DNA of 64,000 nt from Bradyrhizobium sp. CCH5-F6 (GTDB taxonomy: Bacteria > Pseudomonadota > Alphaproteobacteria > Rhizobiales > Xanthobacteraceae). Positions 20,590 through 30,435 of the stretch are shown one piece after another (position 1 is the first letter of the stretch; the number at the start of each line of letters is the position of its first letter). The notes under the pieces were generated by a model. The model saw only the letters and a program-made list of their open reading frames with translations, had not been told where the DNA came from and ran no database searches. The DNA lies in contig NZ_LSIC01000121.1 of assembly GCF_001556045.1 (NCBI RefSeq), positions 197,947-261,946 of the forward strand, written 5' to 3'. The position numbers were made by a program, and so were the translations under genes.

Positions 20590-20985
20590 GACGGGCGGAT
20601 CAGCGTTCGGTTGGTTGTAGATCGCGGATCTGACACGATAGCGTCGGCTCCTGAGGGGACGGGCCGCTCTTGGCAGTGCTTGCCAGGATAGAAGAGCCTT
20701 ATCGCTGGTACAGGCATCCTCACGCGATCGAACGAGGCGCGGCAACGGCAGTTCCGAAGCCGCGAGAATGCATTTGCGCTTCAATTTCAACTCAGCTCGG
20801 GACTGCAGACCGTGCGGGGGGTAGGACATTCAGGCATCTTGAGACCGTAGTGTGTCAACGATACGTTCCAAGGACGGTGCCCGCAGAATGCTTAAAACTC
20901 TCGACATCTGATGATCGAGGCAGCTGGAACCAGCGCAGGTTGAAAGCAGTGGCTGCGGGCCGCAATTGATGTCGGGGGCGGAGCT
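20590..20985. other. Intergenic region before cydA
   Basis: 396 bases with no supported gene; a 99-codon open frame at 20670-20969 has no family features. No clear FNR/FixK palindrome (TTGAT-N4-ATCAA) was found by eye. GGGGGCGGAG at 20972-20981 is the cydA ribosome-binding site. Confidence 0.4.
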
Positions 20986-22428
20986 ATGTCCGACTTACTG
21001 CCCAGTGCCTTGGATCTTGCGCGCTTTCAGTTTGCCTTCACGGTGGTCTGGCACTTTCTGTTTCCGGCCTTCACAATCGGACTGGCGAGCTATCTTGCCG
21101 TGCTCGAAGGTCTGTGGCTGTGGACAGGTCGCGGCGCCTATCTCGACACCTATCGCTATTGGCTGAAGATTTTCGCGGTCGCCTTCGCCATGGGCGTCGT
21201 GTCCGGTCTGGTGATGTCATATCAGTTCGGGACGAATTGGTCGGTCTTCGCAGACAAGACGTCTCCGGTGCTCGGGCCGCTCCTTGGCTACGAAGTGCTG
21301 ACGGCATTCTTTCTCGAGGCCGGCTTTCTGGGCGTCATGCTGTTTGGCCTTGGCCGCGTTGGACCGCGCCTGCATTTCGTCGCGACATGCTTCGTGGCGG
21401 GCGGCACGTTGCTTTCGGCCTTCTGGATTCTTGCGGCGAACTCCTGGATGCAGACGCCGACGGGACATGCCATGGGGGCGGACGGCCAGTTCATTCCCGA
21501 GAGCTGGCTCGGGATCATCTTCAATCCGTCGTTCCCTTATCGATTCGCCCATACGGTGACAGCGGCTTACTTGACGACCGCGATGATCGTGGGGGCGGTC
21601 GGTGGCTGGCACCTTCTTCGGGACAGGATGAACGAACGCGCCCGCATCATGTTTTCGATGGCGATGTGGATGGCTACGATCGTGGCGCCGCTTCAGCTTT
21701 TGATCGGCGACCTGCATGGCGTGAATTCGTACCACCACCAGCCGGCCAAGGTCGCGGCCATGGAAGGCCACTTCGAAACCGAACGCCGTGCGTCCTCGAT
21801 CCTGTTCGGCATGCCGGATGCCGAAGCCGGGGTAACGCGCGGCCAAATTGCCATTCCTGGCTTTGCGAGCCTTTACCTCACCCATAGCCTTGATGGAGAG
21901 GTCAAGGGACTGAAGGCGTTCCCGAAGGACACCTGGCCCACCAACATTCCACTCGTCTTCTGGGCGTTCCGGGTCATGGTGGGTCTCGGAATGTTGATGA
22001 TCGCTTTGGGCGCGACCTCGCTCATCCTGCGTTGGCGCGACCGCTTGTATGACTCGCCATGGCTGCACCGCTTTGCCGTGGCCATGGGACCCTCCGGGCT
22101 CATTGCGGTGACGGCCGGATGGACGGTCACAGAGGCCGGCCGACAGCCTTTCACCGTCTATGGACTCCTCAGGACCGCGGATAGCGTCTCGCCGATCGCC
22201 GCGCCCGCCGTGGCCGCATCGCTTGCTGCATTCATTGTCGTGTACTTCATCGTGTTCGGCGCAGGCATCGCCTATCTGTTTCACCTCTTCCGCCAGACGC
22301 CTGAAGCCGGCGAGCACGGACCGCCGCAAGGCCAGCCGGTGCGCACGGCCGGTATCACGCCGGCGCCAGGGCTGGTGGATCGCGAGACGGGCAGAGCAGA
22401 ACCGCGGCCGGCGGGGATCAGGCCATGA
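20986..22428 (+). CDS. cydA: Cytochrome bd-type quinol oxidase subunit I (cyanide-insensitive type)
   Basis: Inner-membrane quinol oxidase subunit I that carries the haems and reduces O2. 480 residues is short, fitting the short-Q-loop CIO/bd-II type. Conserved parts are RFQFAFTVVWHFLFPAFTIGL (haem-ligand His19 region), the Glu-rich YEVLTAFFLEAGFLG, the NSWMQTPTGH segment and GRQPFTVYGLLRTADSVSP near the C-terminus. It overlaps cydB by 4 bases (ATGA). Neighbouring cydB and the DUF2474 gene complete the operon. Confidence 0.93.
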   Translation: MSDLLPSALDLARFQFAFTVVWHFLFPAFTIGLASYLAVLEGLWLWTGRGAYLDTYRYWLKIFAVAFAMGVVSGLVMSYQFGTNWSVFADKTSPVLGPLLGYEVLTAFFLEAGFLGVMLFGLGRVGPRLHFVATCFVAGGTLLSAFWILAANSWMQTPTGHAMGADGQFIPESWLGIIFNPSFPYRFAHTVTAAYLTTAMIVGAVGGWHLLRDRMNERARIMFSMAMWMATIVAPLQLLIGDLHGVNSYHHQPAKVAAMEGHFETERRASSILFGMPDAEAGVTRGQIAIPGFASLYLTHSLDGEVKGLKAFPKDTWPTNIPLVFWAFRVMVGLGMLMIALGATSLILRWRDRLYDSPWLHRFAVAMGPSGLIAVTAGWTVTEAGRQPFTVYGLLRTADSVSPIAAPAVAASLAAFIVVYFIVFGAGIAYLFHLFRQTPEAGEHGPPQGQPVRTAGITPAPGLVDRETGRAEPRPAGIRP

Positions 22429-23435
22429 GCATCGACCTCACATTGATTTGGGCCCTGCTGATCGCCACAGCCGTATTTCTCTACGTGGTGATGGACGGCT
22501 TCGACCTCGGCGTGGGCATCCTGTTTCCGGCCGAGGTGGCGAGAGCGGACCGCGATGTCATGGTCAATTCCGTGGCACCGGTCTGGGATGGCAACGAAAC
22601 CTGGCTCGTCCTCGGTGGTGGCGGATTGTTCGCCGTGTTTCCATTGGCCTACGCGACGATTTTCCCCGCGCTATACATACCGCTCATTCTGATGCTGCTC
22701 GCGCTGGTGTTTCGCGGCGTGGCGTTCGAGATGCGGTTTCGCGCGCGGACTTCCGCGGGTGAAATGTGGTGGGATCGCGCCTTCTCGTGGGGCAGCTTTG
22801 CGGCTGCGTTCCTCCAGGGCGTCTGCCTTGGCGCCATCGTGCAGGGCATCCGCGTGGAGGGGAGGGCTTACGCCGGCGGTTGGTGGGACTGGCTGACGCC
22901 TTTTTCGATTCTGACCGGTGTTGCCCTGGTTGCCGGCTACGGCCTGCTGGGCGCGTGTTGGCTGGTTTGGAAGACGGATGGCGCGCTTCAGGCACGCTGC
23001 CGCAACTATGCACGCGTTCTCGGCCTTGCGACGCTCGGATTCATCGCCGTCATATCACTGATGATGGTGATCCAAAGCGCGGCGTTCCGCGCGCGATGGC
23101 TGACGCTGCCGAACATGCTCTACGCAGCACCCGTGCCGATTCTCCTGGCCCTGCTGGCATGGCGCTTTCATCGCGCGCTGGGCAAGGGCGAGGATGTGGT
23201 GCCTTTCCTGTGCGCGCTCGGCTTTTTCCTGCTGTCCTATATCGGGCTGGGGATCAGCATGTGGCCGATGATCGTGCCGCCTTCGATCACGATCTGGCAG
23301 GCGGCCACGCATCCCAGCAGCCAGTTGTTCCTGCTCGTCGGGGCGGCGGTGCTGGTGCCGGTGATCCTTGTCTATACCGGCTACGTGTACTGGATATTCC
23401 GCGGCAAGGTGCGGCACGGCGAGGGATATCACTGA
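22425..23435 (+). CDS. cydB: Cytochrome bd-type quinol oxidase subunit II
   Basis: 336-residue membrane partner of CydA with eight or nine helices. Recognised by the start LIWALLIATAVFLYVVMDGFDLGVGIL, NSVAPVWDGNETWLVLGGGGLFAVFP and C-terminal YIGLGISMWPMIVPPSITIWQAA. It is translationally coupled to cydA (4-base overlap) and to the next small gene (TGATG). Confidence 0.95.
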   Translation: MSIDLTLIWALLIATAVFLYVVMDGFDLGVGILFPAEVARADRDVMVNSVAPVWDGNETWLVLGGGGLFAVFPLAYATIFPALYIPLILMLLALVFRGVAFEMRFRARTSAGEMWWDRAFSWGSFAAAFLQGVCLGAIVQGIRVEGRAYAGGWWDWLTPFSILTGVALVAGYGLLGACWLVWKTDGALQARCRNYARVLGLATLGFIAVISLMMVIQSAAFRARWLTLPNMLYAAPVPILLALLAWRFHRALGKGEDVVPFLCALGFFLLSYIGLGISMWPMIVPPSITIWQAATHPSSQLFLLVGAAVLVPVILVYTGYVYWIFRGKVRHGEGYH

Positions 23436-23554
23436 TGCTGCGTGTGTCTCGAACCTGGCAGCGGTTGCTGTGGTTCGTCGCGCTCTGGGCGGCAGGCGTG
23501 ATCACGCTGCTGGTGATCGCCATGCCGATTCGATGGCTGCTGAAGGCATCGTAA
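23435..23554 (+). CDS. DUF2474-type small membrane subunit of bd oxidase
   Basis: A 39-residue single-span protein starting with the ATG of TGATG at the cydB stop. It has a basic/aromatic N-terminus (MLRVSRTWQRLLWFVALWAAG), one hydrophobic helix and a short WLLKAS tail. Position, size and sequence match the DUF2474 proteins found after cioAB. By analogy with CydX it probably stabilises the oxidase. Confidence 0.75.
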   Translation: MLRVSRTWQRLLWFVALWAAGVITLLVIAMPIRWLLKAS

Positions 23555-23821
23555 GACAAGCGATGCCTGAGTGTCGGTAGCGCGGGTTCATCCTTCACAA
23601 CAACCACCGCAAAGCGCAACAGCCCCTGCGGCGCAGCGGGGTGCGCCAATTGCTCGTCCTGTCATTCCCCGGCGCGGCTTGTCGCCGCTGAATCGATTGC
23701 GGAGGGGCATTCGTCCCGTTGCCGGCATGTTGCGCGAAGGCCTTTGCGTTTGACTTACCTCATTGTGACGATCATTCAATCTGGCAGGTGTTTCCTATCG
23801 ATTCAGACAACAGGTTGACTC

Positions 23822-24865
23822 ATGAAGAAGGGCCACATCTTTGGGCGGGTGCTGTGTGCCACCCTCGTACTGACGAGCGTGGCCGCCGAGGCCTGCACGC
23901 GGTTCATCTACGAGACCGGCAACAAGACCTATATCGTTGCCCGCTCGATGGACTGGATGGAGGACCCCAAGACCGACCTTTGGGCATTCCCCCAGGGCAT
24001 GGCGCGTGACGGAGGCGTCGGCCGTGGCTCCGTCGCCTGGACCTCGAAATACGGATCGGTGGTCGCATCCTTCTACAATCTCGCGACGGTCGAGGGCATG
24101 AACTCCGCCGGCCTCGTCGCCAACACGCTTTATCTCGTCGAGACCGATTACGGGGACGCCAAGGCGTCCGGCAAGCCGCTGATGTCGGTCGGGGCCTGGA
24201 CTCAATATGCGCTCGACAACTTTGCGACCGTCGCCGAGGCCGTCGACGCCCTCGCGCGCGAGCCCTTTGCGATTGTCGCGCCGGCGCTTCCCGATGGCAG
24301 CGCCGCAGGCGGACACCTGTCCCTCGCGGACGCCTCGGGCGACAGCGCCATCTTCGAGTACGTGAAAGGCAAGCTCGTCATTCACCACGGCCGATCCTAC
24401 ACGGTCATGACGAACTCTCCGACCTTCGACCAGCAACTGGCGATCTCGACCTATTGGAAAAACATCGACCGGCTCTCGTTCCTTCCCGGCACGATCAATT
24501 CCTCCGATCGCTTCGTTCGCGCGAGCTGGGCGCTCCAGTATGCGCCGAAGGAGAAGGACAGCAGGTTGGCGGTGGCCACGTCCTTCTCGATGATCCGCGC
24601 CATCTCCGTCCCGCTCGGGCTCGCGGAGAAAGGCAAGCCGAACATCGCCGGGACCATCTGGCGCTCCGTCTCCGACAGTCAGGCCAAGCGATACTACTTC
24701 GAGTCTTCCTACAATCCGTCGATCTTCTGGGTTGATATCGCCAAGCTCGATCTCGCGGCTGGCTCCAAGCCCCGCCGTCTCGATCTTTCGAGCCGACCGA
24801 TCTACGCGGGAGAGGTGTCGGACAAGTTCTCGGTGGCCGAACCGTTCAAGTTCCTGTCTCCCTGA
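23822..24865 (+). CDS. Secreted linear-amide C-N hydrolase (choloylglycine hydrolase / penicillin V acylase family)
   Basis: Ntn-hydrolase of 347 residues that cleaves linear amides such as bile-salt conjugates, penicillin V or acyl-homoserine lactones. A signal peptide (KKGHIFGRVLCATLVLTSVAAEA) ends just before Cys25, so cleavage would expose the N-terminal nucleophile (CTRFIYE). The family motifs ARSMDWMED (R and D of the active site), GMNSAGLVANTLYLVE and VMTNSPTFDQQL (Asn) are present. It is probably periplasmic. Its 3' end faces the beta-helix gene. Confidence 0.88.
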   Translation: MKKGHIFGRVLCATLVLTSVAAEACTRFIYETGNKTYIVARSMDWMEDPKTDLWAFPQGMARDGGVGRGSVAWTSKYGSVVASFYNLATVEGMNSAGLVANTLYLVETDYGDAKASGKPLMSVGAWTQYALDNFATVAEAVDALAREPFAIVAPALPDGSAAGGHLSLADASGDSAIFEYVKGKLVIHHGRSYTVMTNSPTFDQQLAISTYWKNIDRLSFLPGTINSSDRFVRASWALQYAPKEKDSRLAVATSFSMIRAISVPLGLAEKGKPNIAGTIWRSVSDSQAKRYYFESSYNPSIFWVDIAKLDLAAGSKPRRLDLSSRPIYAGEVSDKFSVAEPFKFLSP

Positions 24866-24892
24866 CAGGCGCAGCGCAGGGGGGCCGTGGCG

Positions 24893-27115
24893 CTATTTTC
24901 CTCCTGACGGCGCCGGGCTGTGCACCGAGTTGGCCGGATACGTCGAGCTCGTGATCGTCAGCGTGCTTGCATCGAGGTTGTAGATGCTGGCCCCATCGCG
25001 GGCCTTGTTGTTCGAGAAGGTGGATTGGCTCACCTCGAGGATCGTCGCCTCCAATTGCGAGGCGCGGCTGATCTCGTAGATGGCGCCACCCTGGTGGCGA
25101 GCCCTGTTACCCGTGAACCGGGTTTTGGCGTAGCTCACATGAGAGCCGTAGTCCTCATAGGTTGCGCCGCCATCCTGATGAGCGTTGTTGCCGACAAATG
25201 AGCACGTCTGGCAGACGGCGACGACACCCTCGCGGTTGACGTTTGCCCCGCCATAGACCGCCCGGTTGCCTTCGAAAACGGTATCCGAAATGGTGAGGTT
25301 GGCCTTGCCGAAGGCGTAAATCGCACCGCCTTCAAGAGCCTCGTTGTGCTCGAAGCGGCAATTCTGGAGGGTCATCTTGAACCCAATCGCAGCTTGCCGC
25401 GGCAGAAATTTCTTGCCGGCGTGATAGGCGAGCAATCCTCCGCCCTTGCCGTTGTAAGTCGATCCGAGCGCGCGGCCGTCACGCAGCGTCAGACCGTCCA
25501 GCACTGTATTGTCGGCGCCATAGAGCACGTGGGGATAGTGATAGCCATCCTTGGCGGCCTTCGCGCTCAAGATCGTCCGCGCGCCCGAGGCGGGCCGCTG
25601 CTCCAGAGCGGTTTCAGTTCCGGCAAAGCCGCCGTACAGCTTGACGCCGTCGTAGAGAGTGAAAGCTGCAATTCCGTCGTTCTTCCTGGCGGGCCGATAC
25701 GTGCCTGCCTTGATCCAGACCGCCGCATTCGAAACCGACGCCAGGTCGATGGCCGCCTGCAGATCCGAGAACGCGGTCGCCCAGGAAAGCCCGTCCTGAA
25801 CTTTGGCGGGCCTGTTGGGGGTGACATGGATGACGGGCGCGGAGACGGCTTTACGGGTCACGCTCGGCCGCGTGTACTCACCGTGATACTCGACCGCTCC
25901 GTCGTTCTTCACATAGAGTTGGACGAGCTTCTCGATCAAGCCATTCTTCAACAGGAGCTCGCCGTTCAATCCCGGCTGATAGCCACGTCCATATGTCGGC
26001 GCAGACTTGAGCTCGCTGGGCGCCAACTGTCCCTTCAGATTGCTGATCGGAATGAATTCGGCCAGCGGCAACGTCTTGCCCGGAGGAACCGACGAGCCGA
26101 CCTCCGATACAATGTCTTCATGCCAATTGTAGACGTTATCGACGATGCTGCGGATGAGGATCGGATTGCTGTTCGCACCGGTCCCCTGGTAGAGGCCCGG
26201 TCCCAGTTCGCTGCTTGCCTTGTTGTCGACGATCGTCACGTTGACGAGCAGTGGCGCCGCGCCGCCATCGTTGCCGACACCGCCGGCGCTGACCGCCGAA
26301 TTGCGCGTGAATAAGGCGTTGAAGACGAGAGGCGAGGCGGCAAAGTCGTTGTAGAGGGCGCCGCCCTTGTCGTTGCTGCGGTTGCCGATGAACCGGCAGT
26401 TGATGAAGCGCGGCATCGCGCCGAGGTCGTTGCTCACGCCGCCGCCGCGCAGTTCCGCCACGTTGTCGATGAAGTCGACGTTGATGAAAGTCGCTTGGTC
26501 GGCGCCGGGCTTATGCACGTTGTAAACGGCGCCACCCTTCGGAGAATAGTTGCTCCTGAAAATGGTGTTGCGCACGACGGGGCTGGTCATGAAATTCCTC
26601 ATGCCGCCGCCGACCACCATGTCGTTCTTGAGGATGTCGGCGGGTACGAGGTGCATGCGCGGGACGTCGGTCCCATAAGCATCCGAGACCGTGAATCCAT
26701 CCAGAATGGCCCGATCGGCCCCCATGATGATGGTTTTCGTGTTCTTTGTCTTGTCGCCCTTGCCGATATCGCCGCTGAGAACGGTCACGTTCCTTCGGAA
26801 GTTTCTTTGCTGCCGCGCCGTTTCGGTACCGGCGAAACCTCCATAGACGGCCACGTCCTCTTTGAGCACGAAGGACTTGGTCTGGTCGCTCGCATCGGGA
26901 TGATAGGCGCCGCGCGCCACCCAGATTTCGTCGTCCTTGGAGGCCGCCGCCAGCGCATCCTGGAGAGACCGGAACGCCGTCTTCCAGGCACGCCCGTCTC
27001 CCGCAGACCTGCTTTCGTGATTCACGTACCAGATTTTCCCGGATGCAGCCTGTGACACGCCCGAAGCAAGAGCCACGACGATCACTGCGAACAAGGCCGA
27101 GAAAATGTACTTCAT
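24893..27115 (-). CDS. Exported parallel beta-helix protein with internal duplication
   Basis: 740 residues with a clear signal peptide (MKYIFSALFAVIVVALASGVSQAA). Two homologous modules follow. Each begins with a W-x-TAF-x-x-LQ-A pattern (WKTAFRSLQDALAAA; WATAFSDLQAAIDLA), then a W-I/V-A/K-x-G-x-Y-P/R-P-segment and VYGGFAGTET or LYGGFAGTET. Strands with repeated GGAIY/GGGV/N-x-A turns come next. This is a right-handed beta-helix of the DUF1565/polymorphic-repeat type. Glycan binding or cell-surface display is likely, but no catalytic residues are recognised. ATG 27115 has AGGA upstream. Confidence 0.8.
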   Translation of the reverse strand: MKYIFSALFAVIVVALASGVSQAASGKIWYVNHESRSAGDGRAWKTAFRSLQDALAAASKDDEIWVARGAYHPDASDQTKSFVLKEDVAVYGGFAGTETARQQRNFRRNVTVLSGDIGKGDKTKNTKTIIMGADRAILDGFTVSDAYGTDVPRMHLVPADILKNDMVVGGGMRNFMTSPVVRNTIFRSNYSPKGGAVYNVHKPGADQATFINVDFIDNVAELRGGGVSNDLGAMPRFINCRFIGNRSNDKGGALYNDFAASPLVFNALFTRNSAVSAGGVGNDGGAAPLLVNVTIVDNKASSELGPGLYQGTGANSNPILIRSIVDNVYNWHEDIVSEVGSSVPPGKTLPLAEFIPISNLKGQLAPSELKSAPTYGRGYQPGLNGELLLKNGLIEKLVQLYVKNDGAVEYHGEYTRPSVTRKAVSAPVIHVTPNRPAKVQDGLSWATAFSDLQAAIDLASVSNAAVWIKAGTYRPARKNDGIAAFTLYDGVKLYGGFAGTETALEQRPASGARTILSAKAAKDGYHYPHVLYGADNTVLDGLTLRDGRALGSTYNGKGGGLLAYHAGKKFLPRQAAIGFKMTLQNCRFEHNEALEGGAIYAFGKANLTISDTVFEGNRAVYGGANVNREGVVAVCQTCSFVGNNAHQDGGATYEDYGSHVSYAKTRFTGNRARHQGGAIYEISRASQLEATILEVSQSTFSNNKARDGASIYNLDASTLTITSSTYPANSVHSPAPSGGK

Positions 27116-27566
27116 CGTCGTTCCTGACAGATGGTTGACGCGACGCGTGCCCAGGGGGCGCAGCTTGACGGAGCAAGATCGTCGCCGACTGGCGGGTAAG
27201 ATGCATATTGAGCAGACTCGTGCCTGCACGATTCTGCGACGGATCACAATGTGCGGTAGCGCCGACACGCGCTCGACCTCGATCGTTCGCGTTGATGTGA
27301 GTCAATGCAGCGTCATCGCCTGATGCGCGCGATTCGGATGTGACCTGGTCTGTGGATCCGGTGCTGCGCGCCGCTGGCGGCTGTCGCAAAACACGTTTGT
27401 TGACGGCGGCGGCCCATCGCCGTCCACGCGATCTGCGGGCGCGTGGCGCAAAGCAAAAGTCTGACCGCGACCCTCGTCGCCGCGTAGCTGCCCAGCGCGC
27501 GGGCGAGATGCCTGCTACGCTCTTCCATGCTACGACGTCAGCATTGCCTCTCTGGAGCAACCGTTG
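27116..27566. other. Divergent intergenic region
   Basis: 451 bases between the beta-helix gene and the serine hydrolase, both transcribed away from it. No supported gene, repeat or palindrome was seen. It must hold both promoters. Confidence 0.35.
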
Positions 27567-28826
27567 ATGTCCTCCGTGCCTAACACCGCCGGGCTACCTG
27601 CCACCTCTGCCTCTACCGATCCCGAAGCCCTCGGCTGGATGCGCGGCTTCCCGCCGTCGCCCGATCGCACCATCACCTTCCAGGACGGATCGTTCCGCAG
27701 CTTCCCCGAGTTGCGGTGGGCCTGGAGCAACATCCGCCAGCTGGTGCCGACCGTGAACGTCTGGCGCGGGGCAGGGCCTGCCTCGGTGCTGCCGCGGGAA
27801 GACCACGACATCGGCGCGGTCGCCTCGACCACGATGGACGGCCGGCCCATGACCTTCGCAAAGATGCTGGAGGAGACGTATGCCGACGGCATCGCCGTGC
27901 TGCATCGGGGCAGGCTGATCTATGAGCGCTATTACGGCGCGTTGAAGCCGCACAAGCCGCATATCGGAATGTCGGTGACGAAGTCGTTCACCGGCGTGCT
28001 CGCAGGGATTCTGGTCGCCGAAGGCAAGATCGATCCGCAGGCACAGGTCGCGGACTACGTGCCGGAGCTGAAGGCGAGCGCATTCGGCGACGCGCGCGTG
28101 CACGAGGTCATGGATATGACCACGGGGCTTGCCTACACCGAGGTCTATACCGACAAGAATTCGGACGTGTGGGGCCTGCGGCGCGCCAACGGCATGGCGC
28201 CGATTCCGCCCGACTATGACGGCCCGACCACCATCTTTGATTTCCTCATCTCGCAAAAGAAGCAGGGCGAGCACGGCAAGGCTTTTGCCTACAAGACCGT
28301 CAATACCGACGTGCTGGCCTGGATCATCCGGCGCGCCAGCGGCATGACGCTGTCCGATTTTCTGTCCGAGCGCATCTGGCAGCCGATGGGTGCGGAGGAG
28401 GATGCGCATTACCATGTCGACCGCATCGGCACCGAGAGCGGCGGCGGCGGTCTCTCCACCACGCTTCGCGATCTTGCGCGCTTCGGCGAGACCATGCGCA
28501 ATCACGGCCGCTTCAACGGCCGCCAGATCGTGCCGTCACAGGTTGTCGAGGACATCGCGAGCGGCGGGGACCCCGAGAAGTTCAAGCCGGCCGGCTACAC
28601 CACGCTGCCGGGCGCCTCCTACCGCAATCAATGGTGGGTCACGCACAACGCCCACGGTGCCTACATGGCGCGCGGCGTCTACGGTCAGGGCATCTACATC
28701 GATCCCAAGGCCGAAATGGTGATCGCGCGCTATGCCTCGCATCCAATGGCCGGCAACGCCGCCAACGACCCCGTCACGCTGCCGGCCTACATGGCGCTGG
28801 CGAAGGCACTGATGGCGGGCGGGTAG
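27567..28826 (+). CDS. Serine hydrolase, beta-lactamase/6-aminohexanoate-dimer hydrolase-like
   Basis: Class C beta-lactamase-fold hydrolase of 419 residues. The catalytic SxxK is SVTK (IGMSVTKSFTGVLAG). A Tyr-containing second motif (AYKTVNTDVLAWIIRR) and the conserved GGGGLSTTLRDLARFG and QWWVTHNAHGAYMARGVYGQGIYIDP blocks match nylon-oligomer hydrolase-like esterases. There is no signal peptide, so it is probably cytoplasmic. Start ATG 27567; TTG 27564 adds one residue. Confidence 0.85.
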   Translation: MSSVPNTAGLPATSASTDPEALGWMRGFPPSPDRTITFQDGSFRSFPELRWAWSNIRQLVPTVNVWRGAGPASVLPREDHDIGAVASTTMDGRPMTFAKMLEETYADGIAVLHRGRLIYERYYGALKPHKPHIGMSVTKSFTGVLAGILVAEGKIDPQAQVADYVPELKASAFGDARVHEVMDMTTGLAYTEVYTDKNSDVWGLRRANGMAPIPPDYDGPTTIFDFLISQKKQGEHGKAFAYKTVNTDVLAWIIRRASGMTLSDFLSERIWQPMGAEEDAHYHVDRIGTESGGGGLSTTLRDLARFGETMRNHGRFNGRQIVPSQVVEDIASGGDPEKFKPAGYTTLPGASYRNQWWVTHNAHGAYMARGVYGQGIYIDPKAEMVIARYASHPMAGNAANDPVTLPAYMALAKALMAGG

Positions 28827-28972
28827 GAGGAGTCGCGCTTGCGCCACGCACTCGCTGTCACGCTCTGGCAGGACCGCGGCATCGCGTCACGGCCGTCTGC
28901 GACTAGATGGAGTCGCCACGGAGAAGGGGCGATCGAAGGCGGCGTTGTCGCGAACCTGCCCCGAGAGTTTGG

Positions 28973-29374
28973 CTATGATATCGGCCACTTCACCCGCCAC
29001 CACAGCGCGACGACCACGCAAAGATCGATCAAAAGATGGATGGTCAGGGATATCCAAGGCGGGTTGGCCGTTGCCACCAGCTCCTTGATCGACAATTTGA
29101 ACGGGCTGGTAGCTGACTCCATGAAGGCAGAAATGTCCCTTTGCAGCTGTCGATTGATCGTGAGTCCCTGATACAGCAGACTCCAATGTCCGACTGCGAA
29201 TGCCAGGAAGCCACAAGTCACAGCGAGGGCAACGGTGGCCGGCAAGGGTGAGGCGGAAGTTCCATACCCCGCAGCGGCGAAGGTTGCCACGACGTAGACT
29301 GTCCACAAATTATTGATGGTTGTCGTTTGCTGAGAAAAAAGCGCGACGGCGTGGTTGAGCTCAAACTTATCCAT
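28973..29374 (-). CDS. Hypothetical small membrane protein
   Basis: 133 residues from ATG 29374 (CGGAG upstream). There are membrane segments at about 23-40, 45-65 and 110-128, with an amphipathic linker (INRQLQRDISAFMES). No family is recognised. Base composition is less GC-rich than the neighbours. It is convergent with the serine hydrolase gene. Confidence 0.55.
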   Translation of the reverse strand: MDKFELNHAVALFSQQTTTINNLWTVYVVATFAAAGYGTSASPLPATVALAVTCGFLAFAVGHWSLLYQGLTINRQLQRDISAFMESATSPFKLSIKELVATANPPWISLTIHLLIDLCVVVALWWRVKWPIS

Positions 29375-29772
29375 TTGGCGGCTCCGCTCATCTGAAGGTA
29401 ATCGCAGCCTTGAACGGTCTGCTGGTTCGGACGGGTGAGACAAAACTTCCAAAGCAGTATGGCTGGCCTGTCTTCTGATGATACACCGTTCGGTAGAGGG
29501 AAGGGAGGTGGCGCGTAAGACGTGTATCGCTCAGCGCGTCGGAGGAGGCGGGAGATCAGCATGAAGTCTCCCTAAAGGCCTGCCGAAGTCCCGCAGTTCG
29601 ACGCCGTCTCGTCGCTCGTATGACATCCTCGGTGTTGCCGGACAGACCGCCGCCTCGTTGCCGCTGCGGCGGATCAATCGGGCGTTTCGATGCTGCGTCA
29701 GAATATTAGTATGGACTTATATTAGTGTAAATCGATATTCAGGGATCGAACGAAACGTTCGGGAGGAATGCC
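29375..29772. other. Intergenic region before the SRPBCC/ArsR operon
   Basis: 398 bases without a supported gene. Its last 75 bases are AT-rich and hold the direct repeat described separately (29703-29728), plus the GGGAGGAA ribosome-binding site just before 29773. Confidence 0.4.
29703..29728 (+). promoter_or_regulatory. Direct repeat in the SRPBCC/ArsR promoter
   Basis: ATATTAGTAT (29703) and ATATTAGTGT (29719) lie 16 bases apart in an AT-rich stretch 45-70 bases upstream of the operon. This is a plausible binding site for the ArsR-type regulator encoded as the second gene (autoregulation). The repeat is seen; the role is inferred. Confidence 0.45.
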
Positions 29773-30435
29773 ATGGAAATCGACGTGGCCAAGGTGCTGG
29801 GACTTGTTGCGCGTTCAGTGCGCAATTTCGACAAGGACGGCAAGCCGGCGAGCGTGGTGACGCTGACGCGGCTCTACGACACTGGCGTCGACGATCTCTG
29901 GGACGCGGTGACCAGCCGGGAATGCATTCCGCGCTGGTTCGCGCCGGTCGAGGGAGAGCTCCGGCTCGGGGGAAGGTACCAGATCAAGGGCAATGCAGGC
30001 GGAACCATCACAGCCTGTACGCCGCCGAGCCATTTCGCGGCAACATGGGAATTCGGCGGCGCCGTGAGCTGGATCGACGTCAAGCTGACCGCGGAACGAA
30101 GTCAGGCGCGTTTGACGCTTGAGCACACCGCGATCATCGAGGATCATTGGAATCAGTTCGGCCCCGGTGCGGTCGGCATCGGCTGGGACCTCGCGCTTGC
30201 AGGACTCGAACGATATCTTGCGACCGGGGCGTCGGTCGACCACGAGACGGCCGAGGCGTGGATGGTCTCGCCCGAGGGCAAGGACTTCATGACCACGAGC
30301 GGGGAATATTGGCGTGCGGCGCACGTCGCAAGCGGGGTCGATCCTGACGAGGCGAAGCAGCGCTCGGACCGCACCATCGCCTTCTATCGCGGCGAGACGC
30401 CGCCCGACATCGTTCATCCCGGCACGGGAAGCTGA
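29773..30435 (+). CDS. SRPBCC (AHSA1/START-like) domain protein
   Basis: 220 residues with the helix-grip fold of Aha1-C-like proteins: LTRLYDTGVDDLWDAVTSRECIPRWFAPVEGELRLGGRYQIKG is a diagnostic start, and the domain ends with the long helix GWDLALAGLERYL. A C-terminal extension of about 70 residues follows. Such proteins bind small hydrophobic ligands. The stop overlaps the ArsR gene start by one base (TGATG), a very common pairing. Confidence 0.85.
   Translation: MEIDVAKVLGLVARSVRNFDKDGKPASVVTLTRLYDTGVDDLWDAVTSRECIPRWFAPVEGELRLGGRYQIKGNAGGTITACTPPSHFAATWEFGGAVSWIDVKLTAERSQARLTLEHTAIIEDHWNQFGPGAVGIGWDLALAGLERYLATGASVDHETAEAWMVSPEGKDFMTTSGEYWRAAHVASGVDPDEAKQRSDRTIAFYRGETPPDIVHPGTGS

Noticed and set aside
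20670..20969. Possible 99-residue gene before cydA
   Set aside because: No family features and no good ribosome-binding site; kept as intergenic.
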